From contig NZ_AP025491.1 in NCBI RefSeq assembly GCF_024347495.1, positions 1,178,001 to 1,242,000 of the forward strand: 64,000 nt of DNA. The letters run 5' to 3'. The position numbers and the translations under genes were made by a program. This DNA comes from Vibrio gallaecicus (GTDB lineage: Bacteria > Pseudomonadota > Gammaproteobacteria > Enterobacterales > Vibrionaceae). Shown here piece by piece: positions 27,075 through 35,724 of this stretch; the first letter of the stretch is position 1; each line of letters begins with the position of its first letter. Below the pieces are notes generated by a model. That model ran no database searches. It saw only the letters and a list, made by a program, of their open reading frames with translations, and had not been told where the DNA came from.

Positions 27075-28922
27075 ATGACTGCTACTGCATACCTAAACGA
27101 TCTCAATCAACGTTATTTATCGATCCATAGAACCAAAGAAAACTTCTTCTGGGAAACGTATATGGGCATCAGTGATGACCATGATGGCTCTACTCAAGCC
27201 CAAACCAAATGGACAGAATTCTTAAGTGCTGCTAGCCAAATAAAAGAAATCAAGCATCAAATCGAACAAGCAGAACAACTTCAAGACGAAGCCGAAAAGC
27301 AAAGCACTTTGGTTGGGCTACAAGGTTGGCTTGCGACATTTCAGGCTCACGCAATCGAATCAGAAGAGTCTCAAATACTGAAAGCAGAACTCATCAAGTT
27401 TGAAGCTGAGTTGTTCGAGAAAAAACAAAACCACATCATGACCTACACAGATGAAAATGGTCAGTCGGTTGAAGGTTCTTTACCCGTACTTAGTTCAGCA
27501 ATTCGTACCAATGCAAAAGAATCGGTCCGAGAGTCAGCACACCAAGCTTTCTTAGATTTAGAGCAATGGTTACTTCAAAATGGATTCCTTGAACTTGTAA
27601 AGCGTCGTAACGAGTTTGCCCGCTCACTTGGTTACAAGACTTTCTTCGATTATTCAATCGTCAAAACAGAACAAATGACCACTTCAGAGCTGTTCACTAT
27701 TTTGGACGACTTTGAAGAACGTACTCGCGACAGCCACCAAAACAGCTTAAACACCTTAGCGAAAAGCAAAGGTGATTCTTCGCTTAAAGGGCATAACTTT
27801 GTCTTCTCGTTCGCAGGCGATGTGATGCGAGATCTCGACCCTTACGTTCCGTTTTCTAAATCATTACGCCGCTGGGTTGAGTCATTTGGTCGTCTAAACA
27901 TTACTTACTCAGACGCTGAATTAACTCTAGATTTGCTGGACCGTAAAGGTAAGTATCCGAATGGATTCTGCCATGGACCGATCCCATCTTTTTACGATCA
28001 AGGCGAATGGGTTGCTGCAAAAGTTAACTTTACAAGCAATGCTAAACCGGACCAAATGGGCAGTGGCTATGACGGCATCAACACGTTATTCCATGAAGGC
28101 GGCCATGCGGCACACTTTGCTAATGTGAAAATGAATTCACCATGCTTCTCTCAAGAGTTTGCTCCAACATCAATGGCATACGCTGAAACACAATCAATGT
28201 TTTGCGATAGCTTACTGAATGATGCTGATTGGTTGAAGCAATACGCAATTAACGCTGAAGGTGAAGCGGTTCCTGATGACATCATCAAAGCGATGATCGA
28301 CAGTAAACAGCCGTTCCAAGCTTTCCAAGAGCGTAGTATTCTTGTTGTTCCTTACTTCGAACGTGCTTTGTACCTGCTTAGCGATGATGAATTAACACCA
28401 GAACGCGTAACAAAACTCGCTCGTGATACAGAAAAACAAATCTTAGCGTTAGACTGTAGCCCTCGCCCACTAATGGCGATTCCTCACTTGCTCTCTGACG
28501 AAGCTTCTTGTGCTTATCAAGGTTATCTACTTGCTCATATGGCGGTTTATCAAACTCGTGCTTATTTCACTGAGAAGTTTGGTTACCTAACTGACAACCC
28601 AGAAATTGGTCCATTACTTGCCGAGCATTACTGGCATGCGGGTAATAGTGTAAACCACAACGGAACCATTCAAAGCCTTACAGGTGAAGGTTTCAACGCT
28701 AAATACTTAGCTGATGAATGTAACCTTTCTGCTGAGCAAGCTTGGGCTGTAGAGCAAAAGAAAATTGAGCAACTCAACACGAGAAAGCGCTCTGAAGCAT
28801 CTCCTCTTCAAGCTTCAATCACAATTGTCGATGGCAGCACAGAGTTAGCAAGTAACATCAAATCCAACGACGAGATGTGCGAACAGTTTGAGAGTTATAT
28901 TTTCGAAAAATATGGCTGCTAG
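27075..28922 (+). CDS. M3 family zinc metallopeptidase (oligopeptidase)
   Basis: A cytoplasmic peptidase of 615 residues with the zinc-binding HEGGH motif at residues 340-344 (DGINTLFHEGGHAAHF) and the downstream third ligand region (SQEFAPTSMAYAETQSMF, with catalytic Glu). The N-terminal half is helical, with a coiled-coil-like stretch (about 50-85). Upstream of the active site are GPIPSFYDQGEWVAAKVNFTSN, as in M3B/oligoendopeptidase F-like enzymes. These degrade short peptides, including signal-peptide fragments. Subfamily assignment is by motif only. The gene ends with a terminator and an octamer array. There is no signal peptide. Confidence 0.87.
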   Translation: MTATAYLNDLNQRYLSIHRTKENFFWETYMGISDDHDGSTQAQTKWTEFLSAASQIKEIKHQIEQAEQLQDEAEKQSTLVGLQGWLATFQAHAIESEESQILKAELIKFEAELFEKKQNHIMTYTDENGQSVEGSLPVLSSAIRTNAKESVRESAHQAFLDLEQWLLQNGFLELVKRRNEFARSLGYKTFFDYSIVKTEQMTTSELFTILDDFEERTRDSHQNSLNTLAKSKGDSSLKGHNFVFSFAGDVMRDLDPYVPFSKSLRRWVESFGRLNITYSDAELTLDLLDRKGKYPNGFCHGPIPSFYDQGEWVAAKVNFTSNAKPDQMGSGYDGINTLFHEGGHAAHFANVKMNSPCFSQEFAPTSMAYAETQSMFCDSLLNDADWLKQYAINAEGEAVPDDIIKAMIDSKQPFQAFQERSILVVPYFERALYLLSDDELTPERVTKLARDTEKQILALDCSPRPLMAIPHLLSDEASCAYQGYLLAHMAVYQTRAYFTEKFGYLTDNPEIGPLLAEHYWHAGNSVNHNGTIQSLTGEGFNAKYLADECNLSAEQAWAVEQKKIEQLNTRKRSEASPLQASITIVDGSTELASNIKSNDEMCEQFESYIFEKYGC

Positions 28923-28958
28923 TTAGGAATATCCTGTAAGCTAATTTTCATCCAATTA

Positions 28959-28985
28959 AAGGCTAACACTGCATGTGTTAGCCTT
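28959..28985 (+). terminator. Hairpin terminator after the M3 peptidase gene
   Basis: Perfect 11-base stem AAGGCTAACAC (28959-28969) and GTGTTAGCCTT (28975-28985). The array of CTATTCTT units starts immediately after it, so the U-rich tail is part of the array. Confidence 0.75.
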
Positions 28986-28986
28986 C

Positions 28987-29057
28987 CTATTCTTCTATTC
29001 TTCTATTCTTCTATTCTTCTATTCTTCTATTCTTCTATTCTTCTATTCTTCTATTCT
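28987..29057. repeat. Tandem 8-base repeat (CTATTCTT), 8 perfect copies plus a partial
   Basis: Eight exact copies of CTATTCTT followed by a partial ninth with one change. Lies 65 bases after the M3 peptidase stop, directly behind its terminator hairpin. Confidence 0.95.
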
Positions 29058-29186
29058 CTACCATATTGAATATTCGAGTAATAAACCCACGTTCTTTCAA
29101 GCACGCTCATAGATGTAGTTTTGAGTGGATAACGAGTGACTAACTTCTTGCGTCATACTAAAAATGAAGAGCCTTAATACGACGAT

Positions 29187-29651
29187 TCAGATGTATTTTG
29201 CCATTACAAAGTTTCTTAACGTCTGGCCGCGCACTTCAATTTCCTGCTCTTTAACGACTTTAAAACCAAAATGTTCATAAAAGGGACGGGCTGTAATACT
29301 CACTTCTGAGTAGAAACGTTCCAACCCGCGCTGCTTCCCGATATTCAATACATGAGTCATTAGTGCCTTTCCGACACCTTGCCCTTGGTAGTCATGACGG
29401 CAAAAAAAGTGGTCTATGAGCCCTTTAGGCTGTAAATCTGTATATCCAACAATCTCCCCATTAATTTCAGCGACAAATGGCGATAAGTTTTCCATTACAC
29501 TTTTCCAAACGGATAAGTCAGCACGTTCTGGCGCCCAAGCTTCTACCTGATCTTGCGAATAATCTTGAATATTAATATTTCGAATCGTGTAAAAGTGAAG
29601 ATCCCACAACGCTTCAGCATCTGATTCCTTATATAACCTAATAGTAAGCAC
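29187..29651 (-). CDS. GNAT-family N-acetyltransferase
   Basis: An acetyl-CoA-dependent acetyltransferase of about 154 residues. The N-terminus TIRLYKESDAEALWDLHFYTIRN is typical of the family; motif A is HDYQGQGVGKALMTHVLNIG, with the Q/R-x-x-G-x-G/A acetyl-CoA loop, and the C-terminal ARPFYEHFGFKVVKEQEIEVRGQTLRNFVMAK matches the YafP-like group. The frame is open to 29759, but the extra N-terminal stretch (with four cysteines) is not family-like. A GTG at 29651 has GGGG 8 bases upstream, so it is chosen. The substrate is unknown. Confidence 0.78.
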   Translation of the reverse strand: MLTIRLYKESDAEALWDLHFYTIRNINIQDYSQDQVEAWAPERADLSVWKSVMENLSPFVAEINGEIVGYTDLQPKGLIDHFFCRHDYQGQGVGKALMTHVLNIGKQRGLERFYSEVSITARPFYEHFGFKVVKEQEIEVRGQTLRNFVMAKYI

Positions 29652-29801
29652 TTTGTTTTCCCCATTATTGCTAAAAAGAGCGTGTTTGGTATTGCTACAC
29701 AGAACGCATTTAGCCATTGTCGATAATATTTTTGGTAAAAAATAATGCTGGTAAATCATACAGCTGTAAGATTATCGGAAGCACCTTCCCGGGCTTACCA
29801 C

Positions 29802-30836
29802 TTAAGAGAGTGGCTTACATTGTACATCCGTATACCTGTCTTTTATCTCTGCTAAGTCGTTATACGACAGAATGAATGCCTTGACCACATCGGGGTCAAA
29901 ATGGCAGCCAGACTCCGATATGATTAAGTCTTTTGCCTCTTGATCTGTCCATGCTCTTTTGTATGGACGAACGGAAGTTAATGCATCGTATACGTCGGCA
30001 ATCGCAATTATCCGAGCGGATAAAGGTATCATCTCACCCGATAGCCCATATGAGTATCCAGAACCGTCCCATTTTTCATGATGCGCAATAGATATATCTT
30101 TCGCCATTTTAAGAAGAGGACTGTTGTGATCACCAATTATTTTTGCGCCAAATGCAGGGTGCTCCTTCATGGTTTCCCACTCGTCTTTATCTAACTTATC
30201 GGGCTTATGAAGGATCTTATCTGGAATACCGATTTTCCCGATATCATGCATTGGTGCTGCCGTTAATAAGTCTTCACACCATTCACTTGTACAACCGTAG
30301 TTTTTTGCTATGGCTTTTGAATAATGGCTCATCCTTATTACATGCATCCCTGTATCGTTATCTTTAAATTCTGCTGCGTTGCCCAATCTTTCAATAATTT
30401 TTCTGTTTGCTGTTATCAGCTTTTTATTTGATCTCGAGCTAATCCGAATCGTTAAAGTGATTGCTCCAACAGTAAAAAGCGTCATCGCCCCAATGATCAA
30501 AGCAATACTGTTTCTAAAACCATAGTGCTCAGCAAGAACCTCATCTACATCCATTTTTGCCACAAATACCGCTTCGAATGAATCCTGCCAACTTGCGACA
30601 ACAAAGACATCATTACCAAGGTGATCTTTTGTCCGTATTAGCTGACTTAAATCTCCATTCTTAGATGGCATAGGGATATTGAGGTTACCACTGCAATTTC
30701 CGGTCTTACACCGAGACAAAATTGAGCCACTTAAATCAACAGCAATAACTTCACCGGTATTTTGGAAATACTTTTTATAACTATCAGGGAAATCAATTTC
30801 ATCAGTGACGATGTTGGTAACGATTATCAATGACAA
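29802..30836 (-). pseudogene. HD-GYP cyclic-di-GMP phosphodiesterase, C-terminal part after a frameshift
   Basis: This half carries a last stretch of extracytoplasmic sensor domain, a membrane segment (about 108-130, NSIALIIGAMTLFTVGAITL) and an intact HD-GYP domain (about 150-330). That domain hydrolyses cyclic di-GMP and shows its metal ligands and signature: HVIRMSHYS, PMHDIGKIGIPDKIL, and HHEKWDGSGY. It begins only with a TTG inside the sensor domain, while the frame upstream (30802-31794) holds the first half of the same protein and overlaps it by 35 bases. Removing one base at about 30858 would join them as ...REIVIVIVTNIVTDEIDF.... As it stands it would give a product without its N-terminal sensor and first membrane segments. 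A sequencing error remains possible. Confidence 0.8.
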
Positions 30837-31794
30837 TTTCTCTCAAGTTGTCATTGATAATCGGTACTAACAAGTACAAGTTACCTACGTATTGATTAAG
30901 CTCTTGGTCATATCTCCCTCGAACAGGAAATATTGACGGCTTACCTTCTAACGCACTTAAAAAATGAGTGTAGATGTCATCATTAAACGTGCTTCCATCA
31001 ACTAAATCTCCATAGCTTGCCAGTGTCGCTCCTTTTGTATTCATTACAGAGAAAGAACTGGTCTCACCAATATGCAAAGAAGAGTACTTTTTTAATATCT
31101 CAACCATTCGTTGCTGCTCTGCAACGATATCATTGGTGAGCGATGAGCTAGATGTTTCGAGCAAAGATTGCAACGAATCTTTGAATTCAGAAGTACCGGC
31201 AACGTAGTAATAAGTATTTGCCATTGCCTTCATTTTTTCTTCAACACTCACCTTATAATCAACAATGAACTGGCTTAGCTCACTAGAAGCTTTGTTCGTT
31301 TCATAGCTTTCACTTGAATCAGATAAAGATGCGCCAACGGCACAGATAATGGTTACGAAAATAGTGACAGAAAATACGGCTATTCGAGTAAAGTTACTAG
31401 ATGAAAAATCCACATCGATATCACTAGACTCAGATATCCTTAACACAAGCTTGAATACCGCCCAGAGAATAACTATAACGACTCCAAATACTGCAACAAG
31501 ATACCAAATCTTAAATCTATCTCTAGAGCTGTACACCTCATCCTTAAGATACACTTCAACCTGACCCACGATCATATTGTTATGAACGATTTCTGAATAA
31601 CCGTAAATAAAATAGGATCGAAGGTTTTTAGGAACATCTACCCCAAATTTAGGGGTCTGATCTTCTAAAAGGTAGCTTGCAATAATATCTCCGCTCACGG
31701 AGTCGGTAATCGCCATAGCCTTTATTTCTTCATCACCACCTGCCAGCGATTTAATTGTCGATTCAAGGCTTTCTTTATCGAGGCTGTAAACCAT
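30802..31794 (-). pseudogene. HD-GYP sensor protein, N-terminal part before the frameshift
   Basis: The upstream half of the broken HD-GYP gene. It encodes one extracytoplasmic loop, a membrane pair at about 93-115 and 133-155, and a second sensor domain (about 160-320, Cache-like, with SSFSVMNTKGATLASYGDLVDG and FPVRGRYDQELNQYVGNLYLLVPI). It ends by running into a stop after NRYQHRH. Reading continues open upstream of the ATG for about 27 codons with plausible protein sequence (for example TATKTADKISKITAAM) up to about 31872, with no start codon, so the true 5' end with its first membrane segment appears to be missing. The gene therefore has two defects. Confidence 0.72.
30821..30863. repeat. 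Perfect 16-base inverted repeat at the HD-GYP frameshift
   Basis: Arms CGATTATCAATGACAA (30821-30836) and TTGTCATTGATAATCG (30848-30863) with an 11-base spacer. The reading frame switch occurs inside the repeat. If the extra base that breaks the frame were absent, the arms would be an imperfect pair, so the mutation makes the repeat perfect. Confidence 0.9.
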
Positions 31795-32071
31795 CGCGGC
31801 GGTTATCTTTGATATTTTATCCGCAGTTTTCGTGGCTGTATTAATATTGTGATTTAACGTGGTGGTATTGCTATCTAGGGGATAAGGAGACGACGATAGT
31901 CAGCGAAGGTGTAATCCCCCTTCCAGGTAAAATAGAACTCTTTGGGTGTGAATAGTGCCAATCACTTATTTACTCTACTTTTCAAAATTCAATTTTCTTC
32001 TTTAACTCTTTGCTAATGAAGAGCTAAACAGACTTCATCTAATTACCTTTCCAAAAGTGGCCATATAAAAA

Positions 32072-32106
32072 AAGCCACGCCCTGAGAGAAGTACATCGGA
32101 CGTGGC
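32072..32106 (-). terminator. Minus-strand hairpin terminator
   Basis: Stem AGCCACG (about 32072-32078) and CGTGGCT (about 32100-32106). Read on the minus strand the hairpin is followed by a run of seven T residues. It is a second stop for transcripts coming from the diguanylate cyclase operon, or ended an earlier gene that is now lost. Confidence 0.6.
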
Positions 32107-32344
32107 TAGCTAATTAGCTATTGATGATTTACAAAAGTAGTTATCTACTCGGGCTATTATACACAACCAATAAAATTAACAAACATCGTCCATTATTTAT
32201 TTTTAAACATGACAGTGTTTTGATTGAGATTTTTCAGTCACCGAAAAGGGGAATATCAAGCCAGTTTTTTGAACAGATTTGCTGTAAGTATTTATGTAGT
32301 TAGCTATGTAGATATGTCGTGCTAGCCGAACATGGCTTTAGATA

Positions 32345-32367
32345 AAATTAAAGCCCCATGAGGGGCT
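32345..32367 (-). terminator. Rho-independent terminator of the diguanylate cyclase operon
   Basis: Stem AGCCCC (32352-32357) and GGGGCT (32362-32367), 4-base loop; read on the minus strand it is followed by TTAATTTT. It lies just after the cyclase stop codon. Confidence 0.7.
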
Positions 32368-32374
32368 GAGATTA

Positions 32375-33466
32375 CTAAGCTCGATAATGAACAAACGAAC
32401 TTCGCTGGAGCATTTTCTCTTTTTTTGCGGTGTACATTGCTGAATCGGCAGCAGCAACAAGAGACTCCATATTAATGAGTACATCGTCGTTAAAAGCGAT
32501 ACCAATCGATATTCCAACCTCTACTTTTTCACCATCAATTTCAATGGGTTTGTGGACTTCATTAATGATGCGTTGTGAGATATTTGAAGCAATTTTTTGA
32601 TTTATACCATCCACCGCTACTAGGAATTCATCACCTCCTATTCTCGCGCATATGTCGGTTGATTTTACGCTTGATGAAATACGGTTAGCTATAATCTTTA
32701 ACAGTTGATCTCCGGCATCATGTCCAAGAGTGTCATTAACGTCTTTAAAGCCATTCATATCCATAAAGAGACAACACAGTCTTTTCTTATCTGTGATTCG
32801 TTTATTCATTAATTCGTTGCAGTGCTTTCTATTCGATAGACCAGTGAGCGCGTCTTTTCTAGAAACTTCTTTTACTCTTTTGAGCCTAGCAGCCATAAAT
32901 ACGAGTGAGCAAATCATTAGAAGAGAGCCAACAGTAACACTATAATTAAACATAATTTCTCGCTCACCAAGCGCTTTACGTTCTTTTAAGTATTGATCAA
33001 ACTGCCCCCCTTTTAACTGGAAACGAACGACTGACGCATAGTTAACTTTAATAATGTTAATGGCGTCTAGAATGGCTAACATTGACTCTTTATTGCCTTT
33101 ACCAGCCTCTAAATGCACCACTTCTAATACGTTGATACTGTCTTCAAGTTCGTTCTTAGCAATGGTTCTAAGGCTTTCGATAACGTGCGGGCTAGTGGTT
33201 AAAAAGTCGTACGTCACGTATATAAAATCAATACTCGCGGCTTCTTTCGTATCTTGCTCCGTGAGCATAGCGTTAAGAACCTTTGATTCGTACTTATAAA
33301 CCTCTTTAATAAATCTCCATGAAGCCCAGTATGAAGCTCTTGTTTCATCAACGTAGCCTACGAACTGTTCTTCTTTAGCAACTTGCGCTTTATGGATCGA
33401 ATTCAGAGTGACAAAGAAAACAGATAGTGAAAATAAGATTCCTAAGGTAAATAATATTCTTCTCAC
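32375..33466 (-). CDS. Membrane diguanylate cyclase (GGDEF)
   Basis: A 363-residue inner-membrane enzyme that makes cyclic di-GMP from two GTP. It starts with GTG after an AGGA site, 9 bases after the stop of the upstream periplasmic-protein gene. Membrane segments are at about 4-22 and 172-194, with a helical periplasmic sensor domain between. The GGDEF domain (about 200-355) has the intact catalytic motif GGDEF at 277-281 (ARIGGDEFLV) and FMDMNGFKDVNDTLGHDAGD. The inhibitory site is degenerate (KSTD in place of RxxD), so product feedback through the I-site is probably lost. It pairs with the periplasmic SUOX-like protein, which may relay a signal. Confidence 0.88.
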   Translation of the reverse strand: MRRILFTLGILFSLSVFFVTLNSIHKAQVAKEEQFVGYVDETRASYWASWRFIKEVYKYESKVLNAMLTEQDTKEAASIDFIYVTYDFLTTSPHVIESLRTIAKNELEDSINVLEVVHLEAGKGNKESMLAILDAINIIKVNYASVVRFQLKGGQFDQYLKERKALGEREIMFNYSVTVGSLLMICSLVFMAARLKRVKEVSRKDALTGLSNRKHCNELMNKRITDKKRLCCLFMDMNGFKDVNDTLGHDAGDQLLKIIANRISSSVKSTDICARIGGDEFLVAVDGINQKIASNISQRIINEVHKPIEIDGEKVEVGISIGIAFNDDVLINMESLVAAADSAMYTAKKEKMLQRSSFVHYRA

Positions 33467-33475
33467 TTTTACGTC

Positions 33476-33961
33476 CTATTTTATGATCTTGATTTCACTA
33501 ACAAACCAGACTTGATCATAGGCAATATCTAGAAGATTGTTACCTTGAGACTTGTCTGAAAAGTTTAATATGAGGGTAATAGGCCCCTTTTGACGAACAG
33601 GTATCCGTTTACCGTTTCTTTTAAAAGCGGCAAAATACCGTTTGTCCAATAAAGACTCTTGGGATATTTCAACCGAATAGTCATTAAGTGCCGTTACTTT
33701 CACTTCCTTGATATTCTTCACCTCAAAACCATATATTTTAATCAAATCGTTCAAATAGATACCGTCATAGACATCTTCCTTATCTCTCCAAGGAGTAATA
33801 GTCATCATTTTTTCTGTCGATAAGCTTTCTAGTTGTTCAATTGAGTAGGTGGTTACTTTGTCAGTTTTGTTGTTAGTTAAGGAAAGGTCACTTGCAAATA
33901 CCGACAGAGGGAAAATCGATAGAGCTAACAATACCGCTCTGATCGCTTTATTCTTATACAT
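33476..33961 (-). CDS. Periplasmic SUOX-like molybdopterin-fold protein upstream of the cyclase
   Basis: A 161-residue exported protein (leader MYKNKAIRAVLLALSIFPLSVFAS). The mature part resembles the oxidoreductase molybdopterin-binding fold of the sulfite-oxidase type in small stand-alone form: IEQLESLSTEKMMTITPWR, then DGIYLNDLIKIYGFEVKNIKEVKVTALNDYSVEI, and RPIPVRQKGPITLILNF-like GKRIPVRQKGPITLILNFSD. No cofactor-binding cysteine is present, so it is likely a sensor or ligand-binding protein rather than an enzyme. It is the first gene of a two-gene operon with the diguanylate cyclase (9 bases apart), which suggests it delivers a periplasmic signal to it. Good AGGAG ribosome site. Confidence 0.72.
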   Translation of the reverse strand: MYKNKAIRAVLLALSIFPLSVFASDLSLTNNKTDKVTTYSIEQLESLSTEKMMTITPWRDKEDVYDGIYLNDLIKIYGFEVKNIKEVKVTALNDYSVEISQESLLDKRYFAAFKRNGKRIPVRQKGPITLILNFSDKSQGNNLLDIAYDQVWFVSEIKIIK

Positions 33962-34292
33962 ATTGCTTCTCCTGCGTGCTGGTGTTAATCACTGAGTCCA
34001 AATGTGGCAACAATACTTGAAGTTTGATCGAAAAAATAGCAGACGTCATATTCTATTTTTAAAAATAATAAAATCACTCTTATAATTACTAGTACACAAA
34101 CTAAGAGCTGACATGCCCCTTTATCAACCTTGGACTTATATTTTCTTTCATAAACCAGTAAACAATCCTTAATTAATACATTGAAATTTAATATAAATTT
34201 CCGCATTCAGCTCCGCTTAAATAAGGGCGATAAGCAAAATGACAAGTGTACGTTTTTATGTATAATCACAATGCTTTTACGGAGAGAGAAAT
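33962..34292. other. Divergent control region between the cyclase operon and a TetR gene
   Basis: A 331-base AT-rich region that must hold both promoters. A perfect palindrome TATTTTTAAAAATA (34054-34067) may be an operator, but such AT palindromes also occur by chance. A 73-codon minus-strand frame here is rejected as it has no ribosome site. Confidence 0.4.
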
Positions 34293-34751
34293 ATGCCAAG
34301 AGTTAACAGAGCGACTTCTGAACGAACAAAGGAACGGATTATTGAAACCGCCGCTCGTATCGTACTTAATGAAGGTTTTGAACACCTCACTTTTACGAAT
34401 ATTGCAAAAGAAGCGAATATTAGTCGTTCTAGTACCAATACGCATTTCAAAAACAAAGAAGATCTTATTGAGGCTATAAAACCTAAGGTAGGAGAGGTCA
34501 TTGTTCCTTTATTTTGCTACGACAGCCCAGAGAAATTTTTAGAATCGTGGAAGAAGGTCTACCTTACGGATCCTCATGCTCAAAAGCTTTTGTACAACAC
34601 TCGTCACTTGGTGAGCTCTAATGAAGGTATTGATGGACTGATTAGCTTGATTCAAGGAGAAGACAGAGAAAAGGTCGAAGAAGTGGTTTTATATTGTATC
34701 GGCTACTCAATGTACAAAGGCATTTATGGTCAGAAGCCAGAGCCTATATAA
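34293..34751 (+). CDS. TetR/AcrR-family transcriptional regulator
   Basis: A 152-residue regulator with an N-terminal helix-turn-helix (about 8-55, RTKERIIETAARIVLNEGFEHLTFTNIAKEANISRSSTNTHFKNKEDLI). The C-terminal domain is short for the family and shows no known ligand signature, so the effector is unknown. The ATG is preceded by GGAGAGA. It faces away from the periplasmic protein/diguanylate cyclase operon with a shared 331-base control region, so it most likely represses itself and that operon; this is inference from layout. Confidence 0.82.
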   Translation: MPRVNRATSERTKERIIETAARIVLNEGFEHLTFTNIAKEANISRSSTNTHFKNKEDLIEAIKPKVGEVIVPLFCYDSPEKFLESWKKVYLTDPHAQKLLYNTRHLVSSNEGIDGLISLIQGEDREKVEEVVLYCIGYSMYKGIYGQKPEPI

Positions 34752-35086
34752 TTTTAGCGCTTGTTTCTTTACCTTTTATACCTACCTTAAATTAATTTTC
34801 TTCTCAGTCTTTCTCTTCCAACTTATCAAGTTAGGCATCACTTCCTTTCAAGAGCAAAACCAGTAAAAATATGGCAAAAGGTAACAGTGGCTTCCCTTCT
34901 ACTGTTCGCATTTATCCATTTATTAAAAGTGCTCAAAGAATCAACACCTCAACATCTATTGTGAACTTTTAGCCTATAAGTACTGTCCATTACGATACCT
35001 GAATCACAAACACTCAAATGCATATGGAAATTTTATAAAACCCTGCTATATGATTCGATTTATAAATCAATAGCTAGGTTAAAATA
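34752..35086. other. Intergenic region without features
   Basis: 335 bases, AT-rich, between the TetR gene and the DUF2846 lipoprotein gene. It must contain the promoter of the latter; I see no hairpin, repeat or small frame worth calling. Confidence 0.4.
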
Positions 35087-35551
35087 ATGAAAAATAAAGC
35101 AATAATTTGTTCCACACTACTTTTAGTTCTATCCGGTTGTGCTTCAGTACCAACGGCGGAACCTGCAAAATCCAATCAACTAAAACAATTTGAAGCTCCT
35201 GAAAATGGCAGTGCTGGGGTTTACGTTTACCGCACGGATTCAGCTGTTGGTGCAGCTCTTAAAAAAGATGTTTTTATTGATGGAGACTGCCTTGGTGAGA
35301 CAGCCCCAGGTGTATTCTTTTACCAAGAAGTAGAAGGTGGTAAAGAACATATATTGAGCACTGAGTCTGAGTTTTCTGCCAATGACATAACACTATTAAC
35401 GGAGGAAGGTCGACTTTACTTTGTCAACCAATACATAAAAATGGGTGTCTTTGTGGGTGGCGCAGGTCTCGAGTTAGTTGATGAAAAAGTGGGTAAAGCC
35501 GAAGTTAAAAAAGTAGATCTCGCTATAAAGGGTAACTGTACATCTAACTAG
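35087..35551 (+). CDS. DUF2846-type lipoprotein
   Basis: A 154-residue lipoprotein with a leader ending in a lipobox (LVLSGCASV). After a short linker comes a beta-rich domain that follows the DUF2846 pattern: VYVYRTDSAVGAALKKDVFIDGDCLGETAPGVFFYQEVEGGKEHILSTESEFSANDI, ending with NQYIKMGVFVGGAGLELVDEKVG. It is exported and probably anchored in the outer or inner membrane. The function of the family is not known. Ribosome site AGGT. It is followed at 174 bases by the zinc-ribbon membrane protein gene. Confidence 0.78.
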   Translation: MKNKAIICSTLLLVLSGCASVPTAEPAKSNQLKQFEAPENGSAGVYVYRTDSAVGAALKKDVFIDGDCLGETAPGVFFYQEVEGGKEHILSTESEFSANDITLLTEEGRLYFVNQYIKMGVFVGGAGLELVDEKVGKAEVKKVDLAIKGNCTSN

Positions 35552-35724
35552 CAATATCGACTAACAACAAACGCTTTAAGATAACAGCCAACGTATGGCA
35601 CTTTTAGAACTCCACCCATTTGATTGGAACATGTCTTTAAGTTTGTCATAGCGTTGGCCTGAATTTTTCAGAGCGATGTTTGCAGTTCAGCAAAGTGAAT
35701 AGACAAAATCAAGGAACACACCAA

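Larger units (their letters stand above)
31795..32374. other. Gene-poor region behind the diguanylate cyclase gene, with a possible insertion scar
   Basis: No supported gene. From the left it contains the last in-frame remnant of the HD-GYP gene (to about 31872), a GC-richer block of about 80 bases (31871-31950) unlike its AT-rich surroundings, then AT-rich sequence. Two hairpins with minus-strand U runs follow. A 60-codon plus-strand frame (32121-32303) has no ribosome site and no family features and is not called. Confidence 0.5.

Noticed and set aside
32121..32303. Open frame of 60 codons on the plus strand
   Set aside because: No ribosome site, low-complexity AT-rich composition, no family features.
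33985..34206. Open frame of 73 codons on the minus strand
   Set aside because: Lies in the shared control region of two divergent genes with no ribosome site or protein-like character.
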